IMG/VR virus record: IMGVR_UViG_3300045019_000153
Span: 1-20,439 of that record
From: a virus
Direction: 5' to 3' (one strand)
DNA length: 20,439 nucleotides
The position numbers and the translations under genes are program-made. The first letter of the stretch is position 1; each line of letters starts with the position of its first letter. The notes below the pieces were generated by a model. That model was not told the origin of the DNA, did no database searches, and worked only from the letters and a program-made list of their open reading frames with translations. Of this stretch, positions 1-6,854 are shown piece by piece.

Positions 1-2226
1 CCAAGCGTAAGCGCGGTCTTCGATGCGCTGGTTCACATCGCCCATCTGGCGCGTCCAGATACCACCGTCGAGGTTGAAGGCCACGTTGAAGTTGCCGCCC
101 GAACCGTCGAAGAAGTACATCCAGCCGTTTTCGCGAACTTGCGACTGCCACTGGCGAACGCCAGGATAGATGTAGTTGATGTTCGGGTACGCTTTGTTGA
201 GCGTGAGATCGCCCGTCATCGTGTCGCCGGTCTTGGCTACGCGACCACCGGCAGCAGCACTGGCATGCGCGGCAGCACGATTTTCGATCCGGTCGTGAAC
301 GTCGCCGAACTGCTTACACCAGATAGAGCCGCCGGTAGTGACGTAGAAGAAGTTATCGCCATTATCGCCGTTCTGAAGGATGGTGGTTCCACCACCATCC
401 ACGGTCCACCGAGCGCGCAACACACCACCGCGAACGATGTCGATGGCAGCGGCGTTGAACGATGGGACGCTGTTGACGTACTGAACTGCGCTGGTGGTCT
501 TGTTGAAGTAGTTGTTGGCGGTATTGGTGTTGGCCTCGTCACGACGCGACGCGCTCCATGCGTTTGCACGGTCTTCGATACGGGTGTTGAGGTCGCCAAT
601 CTGCTTGAGGTACAGCGAGCCATCACGGTTCAGGCGCATGCGCACATCGCCGTTGTCGCCGTTACGGAAGTACAACTGCCCATCGTTCACGGCCATGATG
701 TTCCAGTGCTCGACGCCGCCGTTGAACAGGCTTAGGGCCGGCTGCACACTGCCGTAGGATGTGCCGCCGTTGACGAATACACTACCGTTAACCGTGGGCG
801 TTGTCTTCGCGGCGTAGTTCGCCGCTGTGTTGGCGTTGGCTTCATCACGGCCACGATTGCCCTGTGCAGTGGCAACGCTGTCGATGCGAGTTGCGAGATC
901 GCCGAACTGCTTGGTCCACACCGTACCGTTGTCACGAACCTGGAATACCCAATCGCCGCCACTGCCGAGGAAGCCGATGCTGCCGCTGTTGTTGTGAACG
1001 TAGCGGGTGCCCTCGTCGGTATCGCGCATTTGGATAGTCGAGGAGGTCTTACCCTCGCCTACGATCACATCGCCGTAGGTGCGCAGATTGCCGTCCGCGA
1101 GCATATCGAGGCTGTAGGTGCGAAAGGCGTCACCCTGAAGCGCTGCGTACTTGTAGGGAGTGGCGCTCTCACCGGTGCCGGAACGCAGCACCACATTGTG
1201 CGAGCCTGGATCGCCGTAAATGTATCCCTGACCGGAGCCGAGGAACACGCCGTTGAAGCGCGGCGCACTGTTTAGGTCGGCTTTGGCCGCCGGATTGAAG
1301 TTGCCGGCATGCCAAATCTGGTTGCCGCCGATACGCGGTGTGCCGTTGACGAAGTTGTAGTCGCCCTTTTCCGCAGCGATTTCGATGGTGCTGCCAGTAC
1401 CCCAGCCGATGTAGCCGTGGCGCGCACCGTCCTTGTCTCGGAATTCAACATAGCCCGAGCGATCCGCACTGCCGGCCACAAGGCCGGACTGCCCGATACC
1501 GGGCGCACCCTTGACCGTGACGGTGCCGGTGAACACCGAACCCGCGAGATCGGCCTTCAGCGACGGGTTGAAGTTGCCAGTGGTCCAGATGGTGCCACCT
1601 GTGCCACCCTTGAGGTAGAAATCCTCAATCGCACCATCGCTGGGGCGGGTCTGTCGGAATAGCCAGTTGTTGCCGCTGGCACCATCGTTCTTGGTCGAGT
1701 AAATCTGCTTGCGACGGAAAGAGGTGGCCGCCGTGCCGCTGTCCTCGATGGTGAGGATTGCATCGTTTTCCTTCACGATGCTGACGTTGCTCTTGAAGTC
1801 TTTGCTGACCACGTTCTGCGCCAGGAAGTTGGCACCATCGAACACCACCGTGACCACCTGACCGATTACGATTTCGCCTGCCGCAACTTGGCTACCATCA
1901 GCGCGAAGGATCGAGCGCGTACCAGAACCATTGATGTTGAGGGTGCTGGCGCCGGTATTAGTGTGGTTGGCGAAGAACAGGAACTTCTCGCCCTTCACAT
2001 AGCCGGCCTGTAGGGGCTGCTCGTACGTGAGCACGTAAGCGTTAGCCGATCCCGTGCTCGTCACCATGGCATTGCCGTGGTTGTACGCACGCTTGGTCGC
2101 GCCCATCATGGCACGAACCACGCCACCAACCTGAGACGGCAGAATGCCAGACGGAAAACCGCTCGGAGCGGGTTGCGTATTGCTGCTGTCTGTTTCACTC
2201 CAACTGGAGTTATTTAGATCTGCCAT
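1..2226 (-). CDS. Phage tail fibre protein, C-terminus cut off by window edge
   Basis: The frame is open from the ATG at 2226 to base 1, giving 742 codons with no stop, so the C-terminal part (usually the receptor-binding tip) lies outside. The first ~30 residues (ADLNNSSWSETDSSN, then a Pro/Gly stretch and VVRAMMGATKRAYN) match the N-terminal attachment domain common in phage tail fibres. Next come repeated fibre modules with GNFNP (IWTTGNFNPSLKADL, IWHAGNFNPAAKADL) and a TGDTMTGDLTL motif, all typical of fibres. A module beginning (K/R)Q(F/I/M)GD(L/V) followed by a short RI(D/E) helix occurs four times, near residues 439, 541, 638 and 726. The upstream sequence AAGTGGTGATAG offers only a weak ribosome site. 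It lies downstream of the ejection-protein genes, where podoviral fibre or tailspike genes usually sit. Role: host recognition. The call as a fibre is firm; the receptor is unknown. Confidence 0.88.
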   Translation of the reverse strand, partial: MADLNNSSWSETDSSNTQPAPSGFPSGILPSQVGGVVRAMMGATKRAYNHGNAMVTSTGSANAYVLTYEQPLQAGYVKGEKFLFFANHTNTGASTLNINGSGTRSILRADGSQVAAGEIVIGQVVTVVFDGANFLAQNVVSKDFKSNVSIVKENDAILTIEDSGTAATSFRRKQIYSTKNDGASGNNWLFRQTRPSDGAIEDFYLKGGTGGTIWTTGNFNPSLKADLAGSVFTGTVTVKGAPGIGQSGLVAGSADRSGYVEFRDKDGARHGYIGWGTGSTIEIAAEKGDYNFVNGTPRIGGNQIWHAGNFNPAAKADLNSAPRFNGVFLGSGQGYIYGDPGSHNVVLRSGTGESATPYKYAALQGDAFRTYSLDMLADGNLRTYGDVIVGEGKTSSTIQMRDTDEGTRYVHNNSGSIGFLGSGGDWVFQVRDNGTVWTKQFGDLATRIDSVATAQGNRGRDEANANTAANYAAKTTPTVNGSVFVNGGTSYGSVQPALSLFNGGVEHWNIMAVNDGQLYFRNGDNGDVRMRLNRDGSLYLKQIGDLNTRIEDRANAWSASRRDEANTNTANNYFNKTTSAVQYVNSVPSFNAAAIDIVRGGVLRARWTVDGGGTTILQNGDNGDNFFYVTTGGSIWCKQFGDVHDRIENRAAAHASAAAGGRVAKTGDTMTGDLTLNKAYPNINYIYPGVRQWQSQVRENGWMYFFDGSGGNFNVAFNLDGGIWTRQMGDVNQRIEDRAYAW
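42..915 (-). repeat. Four divergent shaft modules within the tail fibre gene
   Basis: The motif (K/R)QxGD(L/V)xxRI(D/E)xxA recurs starting at fibre residues 439, 541, 638 and 726, i.e. around plus-strand bases 912, 606, 315 and 51. Unit length shrinks from 102 to 97 to 88 residues. Each motif is followed by an Ala/Asn-rich helix and then a beta-rich stretch with patterns such as NGDNGD and VRENG. This looks like alternation of short trimeric coiled coils with beta modules. The units are diverged at DNA level, so this is protein-level duplication rather than recent tandem repetition. Confidence 0.7.
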
Positions 2227-2253
2227 CTATCACCACTTTTCTTATCGTTGTTG

Positions 2254-2281
2254 GAGGCCCCGCTATTTACCGCAAGGCCTC
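2254..2281. other. Hairpin between the 973-aa gene and the tail fibre gene
   Basis: GAGGCC at 2254-2259 and GGCCTC at 2276-2281 are perfect inverse complements with a 16-base spacer. On the minus strand, the transcribed strand here, no T-run follows, so it is not a standard intrinsic terminator for the late genes. On the plus strand a short TGTTTTCG follows, so at most it could weakly stop antisense transcription. An mRNA processing or stability element is an alternative. Confidence 0.35.
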
Positions 2282-2289
2282 TGTTTTCG

Positions 2290-5211
2290 TTACTTTGCCT
2301 TCTTGTCGCTGCGGATGCTGATTGCTTCTGCCAGCGCGGCGATGCCTGCACGGGTGGCGTCGTCCACGCCGGGGCTGCCAGCGTACTGGTGCAGCGCTGC
2401 GATGGTGCGCTCCACGCCACCACGCTGCACCTGAGCGCGAGGCAGGTTGGCCACGAGGCTCACAACGGTGGGGTTGGTGAGGAGGCGGTCGCCAATCTTG
2501 GCAGTGGCACCGGTGGTGGCCATGCTGCCGAGGCTGCTCATCACCAGGGCCGTGTTGCCGGCCAGCACGCCGCCCACGGGCACGCCAATAGCCGTTAGGG
2601 CACCCATGATGGTCTGCACGTTGCTGGTGTTGCTGCCGTTGGCGCTCTTGCCGTAGCGCTTCACGTTGGCCGCGATACGCGCAAGGCGGTCGAGATCGGC
2701 GCGGTATGCCTCGTTGGCAGTGCCATCGAACAGCGCGCTCTTGGCCTCGGGGCTCATGTCGTTCCAGCCCTTGAGGAACTTGCTGCTCGAAAAGCCGTCG
2801 CTGGTGCTACCCATGCGCTCCACGGCGGCAGCCGTGAACTGGTCCCACGCCTCGCTGCCCTGACCCTGTAGGATTTGCCTGCGAGCAGCCGCGATCCTGT
2901 TGCCGCCCTTCTCGCTGCCCTTGAGCATGTTGGTGAGCACGTCCTCGTCCACCTTGGCCGTGAGGATGGGCGATAGGTTCTCCTTGACGTTGGTGGGTGC
3001 GCCCTTGGCTACACCGGCCTTGTAGGCGGCATCAGCCTCGTTCCAGGCGGTGCGAGCGCCGTTGCCGGATGCATCAGCGGCAGCGCCCATCTCCACGGTG
3101 AGCGCGTCGTACATGCGTCCAAGATAGCCCTGCTCGGCATCGTTGGTGCTGGCACGCTGCATCTTGCCCACCTGTGTGCGGGCTTCCTTGATGCGGTCGA
3201 AGGTGGCGCCGTTGCCGATGTCCTCGTTGATCGCGCTCACACGGCGCATGGCCGCCTTCAGTTCGCTGCCGTAGGTCTCACGGCCGAACGCGCTGAGGTT
3301 GGCGCTCTCGTTGGCCAGTTCAAAGCCGAGGTTGGCCATGCTGTTGCCGGGCACCGGGGTGTTGCCGGTGAGCGCACCAACCCGACCGTAATTCTGATCG
3401 GCAGCATCAAAGAAGCGCTCCTGCGCCTCGCCGGCAGCCTGCTTGAGAGCACTGCCCACTTCCTGAGCCGTGCCAGGAGTTGCGTTGCGGTTGGTGCTCG
3501 ATGCGATGCCGCTCACGATCCTGTCGTTCTCAGCAGCGATGGCAGCGGCCGAACTCTCAGCGGCGCGGTTGATGCTGTTGCCCAGCCCTGGAATGGCACC
3601 GATGGCGCGCTCCGCGTACTGAGTGGGCTTGTTGCCCGTGACCATGCCCACTGTGGGATCGATGCCGATGGCGCGCATATCCGTGGCCGCCTCGGTGGCA
3701 GCCTGAGTGCCGAAGCCGAGACCGCGACCGGCAGCCTTAGCGCCGCCGATGATCGCACGGCCAAGACCCTCACCAACGGCATTGGTGCCGGCAGTGATGG
3801 CCGCGTCAGTGACCTGTTCGCCCGTGCTGCGGGTGTCGTTGTTGCCGTACCACCAGTTGATACCGCGCTGGGCCAGTTCTCGACCAGCAGTGCCGCCGGC
3901 AGCAGCACCAGCCATGGCACCGGGAACAGCACCCACACCGGCAGCAGCCGCACCAGCGACGCCACCACCAGCCGCACCCAAACCGCCGCCGATCATCTCA
4001 GCGAACAGGGGAGCGGCACCAGCGATATCGCCCATGCTGGGGATCCAGCCCTTGTTATTGTACTTCTGCCACTCGCCCTTTTCGTTCTGGTACTGGAAGT
4101 TGTCGCCATCGTAGGGCATGGCGGTGGGGTAGTGCTTGCGCAGCGCAGCCAACTGATCCTCTGGCTTGCTGAGCGCATCCACCTCGAATCGCACGCTGGC
4201 CGGTGCCTCAGCGGTGTCGTTCCATTTGAACTCCGGAACGGCAGCGGGCTTGGCCTGCGGGGAGGTGTTCTGCACGGGAGTGGCCAGCGCACCGAACGGG
4301 TTGGCTGCTTCACTATTCGTGGCGGGCTTCGCCTCGGCAGGAGCCACGGGCTGAGCCGACTGCACCGGAGTGGCAAGACCACCAAAGGGATTGCCCTGGC
4401 TGCCGGGAGTGCTGCCGATCACCTGAGAGGTCTGCACGGGAGCCGGTGCGGCAGCGATAGGCGCAGCAGCGGCAACCGGAGTGGCACCTGTGAGAGCACG
4501 GAAAGCCAGCGCGTCAGCCTGTCCCTTGTCGGCGGTGGCCAACTGCGCCACGGGCTTGGCCGCCTCACTATTCGTGGGGCCACCCAGCGCGATCATTCCG
4601 GCGAGCGGATCGCTGCCGAGGTTGAAGTTGCCGGCCTGTGCAATCTCACGAGTGCTGGGCGCGGGACCAGCAGCAGGAGCGGCACGGCTGGCAGGAGCCG
4701 GAGCCACCGGAGCCTGAGCACTCTGTGCCGTGATAGCGCTGATCTGCTCGGGGCTCATCGCGCCGATCTGACCGGCGAAGCGGATGCCATCTCCGAGGCG
4801 AGCACGAGCCACAGCGCCAGCGTTGGCGGGAACCTCGTACTGCTTGGTCCAAATGTCGTTGCCGGCCCTCACGTCGTCGCCAGCGGCCAGCAGCGCCTTG
4901 AGCACATGACGATGGCTGCCCTGCAACTCGTTGCCCACGTGGGCAATCTGAGCGCGCGGGTCAGTCCACGAAGTGCCCATCTGCTCGGCAGTGCGACGCA
5001 GGGCCGTTGCTCGACCCTGGTTCCACTGGCCCATACCGATACTATCGGAGCCGTCGCGACCATCACCGGGGTTGATCGCGTTGGGGTTTAGTTTCTCTCC
5101 GCTCTCACCAATCATGGAGCCCACCGCACCAGCAGCAGTGCCAGGGGCCACACCAAGTTCTAGGAACTTGTTATAGAGCATGAGTGCGTTGGGGCTGATG
5201 TTTTTAGCCAT
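2290..5211 (-). CDS. Large ejection/internal virion protein with N-terminal lysozyme-like domain
   Basis: 973 aa, not a simple enzyme. Residues 1-150 resemble the phage tail lysozyme family: a helical start, a candidate catalytic Glu36 in IGESGEKLNPNA, then SIGMGQWNQGR (56-67) and a conserved YEVPA near 125. This would open a hole in peptidoglycan during DNA entry. Residues 160-330 are a Pro/Ala-rich linker containing NPFG(G/A)LATPVQ twice, 30 residues apart (from 274 and 304). Residues 360-395 carry the YQNEKGEWQKYNNKGW segment seen before membrane-active domains in phage internal proteins. Residues 408-440 are a glycine-zipper-like GG/AG stretch, and the rest is mostly Ala-rich helix. It follows two other giant proteins, as P22 genes 7, 20 and 16 form an ejection set. 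The start (MAKNIS) has only a weak AAAGG far upstream. The ejection role is inferred. Confidence 0.75.
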   Translation of the reverse strand: MAKNISPNALMLYNKFLELGVAPGTAAGAVGSMIGESGEKLNPNAINPGDGRDGSDSIGMGQWNQGRATALRRTAEQMGTSWTDPRAQIAHVGNELQGSHRHVLKALLAAGDDVRAGNDIWTKQYEVPANAGAVARARLGDGIRFAGQIGAMSPEQISAITAQSAQAPVAPAPASRAAPAAGPAPSTREIAQAGNFNLGSDPLAGMIALGGPTNSEAAKPVAQLATADKGQADALAFRALTGATPVAAAAPIAAAPAPVQTSQVIGSTPGSQGNPFGGLATPVQSAQPVAPAEAKPATNSEAANPFGALATPVQNTSPQAKPAAVPEFKWNDTAEAPASVRFEVDALSKPEDQLAALRKHYPTAMPYDGDNFQYQNEKGEWQKYNNKGWIPSMGDIAGAAPLFAEMIGGGLGAAGGGVAGAAAAGVGAVPGAMAGAAAGGTAGRELAQRGINWWYGNNDTRSTGEQVTDAAITAGTNAVGEGLGRAIIGGAKAAGRGLGFGTQAATEAATDMRAIGIDPTVGMVTGNKPTQYAERAIGAIPGLGNSINRAAESSAAAIAAENDRIVSGIASSTNRNATPGTAQEVGSALKQAAGEAQERFFDAADQNYGRVGALTGNTPVPGNSMANLGFELANESANLSAFGRETYGSELKAAMRRVSAINEDIGNGATFDRIKEARTQVGKMQRASTNDAEQGYLGRMYDALTVEMGAAADASGNGARTAWNEADAAYKAGVAKGAPTNVKENLSPILTAKVDEDVLTNMLKGSEKGGNRIAAARRQILQGQGSEAWDQFTAAAVERMGSTSDGFSSSKFLKGWNDMSPEAKSALFDGTANEAYRADLDRLARIAANVKRYGKSANGSNTSNVQTIMGALTAIGVPVGGVLAGNTALVMSSLGSMATTGATAKIGDRLLTNPTVVSLVANLPRAQVQRGGVERTIAALHQYAGSPGVDDATRAGIAALAEAISIRSDKKAK

Positions 5212-5243
5212 TCTTGAGCGCGGCCTTTCGTTTTTCTTATTAG

Positions 5244-6842
5244 TTAGTTCTTCTGGTAAATTTGGCCGTTGTACTCGAACCTGTCGCCCGGCTTGAGAGC
5301 CTGGAAACCGGGATCGTTGGGGCTGCTGAACTTGGGCACGCCAGCCGGGGCAGCAGGTGCACCAACGGGAGCACCACCACCGAGAGCGGTTGCGCGCGAA
5401 GCAGCCTCAGCGGCAGTTTTCTCACGCTCCAACTCGGCCGGGCTCTTCCACGGGCTGTGCATCTCGGTGAGGTCGGGAATCACCAAGTTGGGATCGATGC
5501 CGCCGATTTTGCCCGCAAGTGCACGCTGGTTGTCGCGCTGCTTCTCGTAAGTGCGGCGCTGATCCTGATACTTGCCGTCCATGTTCTTGAGGATTTTTTC
5601 TTTGTTCTCAGCGCTCATGCCGCCACCAGTGAGGGCCTGATTGATTGCCGCAATCATGCCTTCGGGCATGCTCTGCGTCTTCGTGCTGAGGGTGGCGATT
5701 TCGTTCTGGCTCACCACCGAACCCGGATCGTTCAACTTGTACCAGTCAAGCACCAACTGAGCCGTACCAAGGCCGCTATTGTCCTTGTAGGCACCGTCGA
5801 AGCCGGCACGGATATTCGTGGCAGCCAGGAACTTCTTGTTGTATTCGTTGGCGTTCCAAGTGGCGTTCATGTCCTTGGCGCGGTCATCGAACGTCTTCTT
5901 GTCGCCGCTCTGATCCTTCGCGGCCTGCTCCTTCATGCGCAGTTCGCTTTCGTTGTTCTGCAACAGCAACTTGCTGGGCAGTTCACCCGCGCTCCTGCCT
6001 GCGCTCTCGCTCTGCGCAACCTGACCCTTGGCAGCCGCGTAACCCGGTGCGGCGCTGATCGAGCCATCCGGCATCAGTACCTGACCGTTGGAGAATGCGT
6101 GCTTCTCCAAAGCCATGGCCTGTTCGTTCAGGGAATTGGCACGGGCATCGTAACCAGCAGCGCGAGCGCGATTGGCCTCTTCGTTGAGCGCCTTGATACG
6201 GGCCACCACCACAGCACCGGCATCGCCGGGTCGTTCGGCAGCCGGACCCTGTACAGGGGCCACAGGGGCAGCCGGGGCACCCGGAGTAACCGGGGCAGCA
6301 ACAGGAGCCCTTGCCCCTGCAGGGGCAGCCTGCGGGCCAGGAACCTGCGCGGGAGGCGCAACAGGTGCAGCGGGAGCGGCAGGACCGGGAGCGGCAGGTA
6401 CAGGGCCGGGCATCGCGCCGGGCGCGGTGTTGATCGCCGTGCTGCCAGCCGCGTTGGGGTTCACCGTGCCGTTGTACGCAGCACGAGCAGCCGCCTGCTG
6501 CGCGGCCTGCTGAGCCTGGATCTGATGCAGCGCGGTGTTGGCGCCCATGTTGCCGATTTGGGCCTTGAGGTACTGGCGCTTGAGACCGTCATCCTGCGAG
6601 CCCTGATAACTGCGGGCAAACGACTGCACGCCATCACCCAGCGCACCCAGGAAGTTCTGCGGGGTGTACGAGGGACCACCGGCCTTCATCATGCTGCCGC
6701 CGAGCGCGATGAGGCCCTGACCGAGACGCGAACGCTTCTCGGGGTCATCGAGACCAAGGCGGCTGAGGAAGCCGCCAACCGGGTTGGCGTTGGGGGCAGC
6801 ACCATTGCCGCCGCCCATGCCGAGAAGATCGAGAAAACTCAT
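5244..6842 (-). CDS. Probable internal/ejection protein, 532 aa
   Basis: The start ATG has a clear GGAGG six bases upstream. The N-terminal ~120 residues are helical and Gly/Ala-rich with a Gln-rich helix (104-118). Residues 142-208 are an extreme Pro/Ala linker. Residues 210-310 are helical and charged. Residues 370-420 (DPGSVVSQNEIATL, then a helix ending in GGGMSAENKEKIL) resemble a small helical domain often found in phage ejection and tail-associated proteins. The last 25 residues (NDPGFQALKPGDRFEYNGQ...) form a short compact module common at the ends of such proteins. It sits 12 bases after the 779-aa gene and 32 before the lysozyme-domain gene, so it is probably co-translated with them. 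No enzymatic motif is seen. Function is inferred from position, composition and motifs. Confidence 0.62.
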   Translation of the reverse strand: MSFLDLLGMGGGNGAAPNANPVGGFLSRLGLDDPEKRSRLGQGLIALGGSMMKAGGPSYTPQNFLGALGDGVQSFARSYQGSQDDGLKRQYLKAQIGNMGANTALHQIQAQQAAQQAAARAAYNGTVNPNAAGSTAINTAPGAMPGPVPAAPGPAAPAAPVAPPAQVPGPQAAPAGARAPVAAPVTPGAPAAPVAPVQGPAAERPGDAGAVVVARIKALNEEANRARAAGYDARANSLNEQAMALEKHAFSNGQVLMPDGSISAAPGYAAAKGQVAQSESAGRSAGELPSKLLLQNNESELRMKEQAAKDQSGDKKTFDDRAKDMNATWNANEYNKKFLAATNIRAGFDGAYKDNSGLGTAQLVLDWYKLNDPGSVVSQNEIATLSTKTQSMPEGMIAAINQALTGGGMSAENKEKILKNMDGKYQDQRRTYEKQRDNQRALAGKIGGIDPNLVIPDLTEMHSPWKSPAELEREKTAAEAASRATALGGGAPVGAPAAPAGVPKFSSPNDPGFQALKPGDRFEYNGQIYQKN

Positions 6843-6854
6843 TCCATGCCTCCG

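Noticed and set aside
139-735. 198-codon plus-strand open frame near the left edge
   Set aside because: Antisense to the tail fibre frame, which runs unbroken from 2226 to the edge with repeated fibre modules.
4132-5091. 319-codon plus-strand open frame
   Set aside because: Antisense to the lysozyme and linker region of the 973-aa gene; composition is that of a shadow and it has no recognisable motif or ribosome site.
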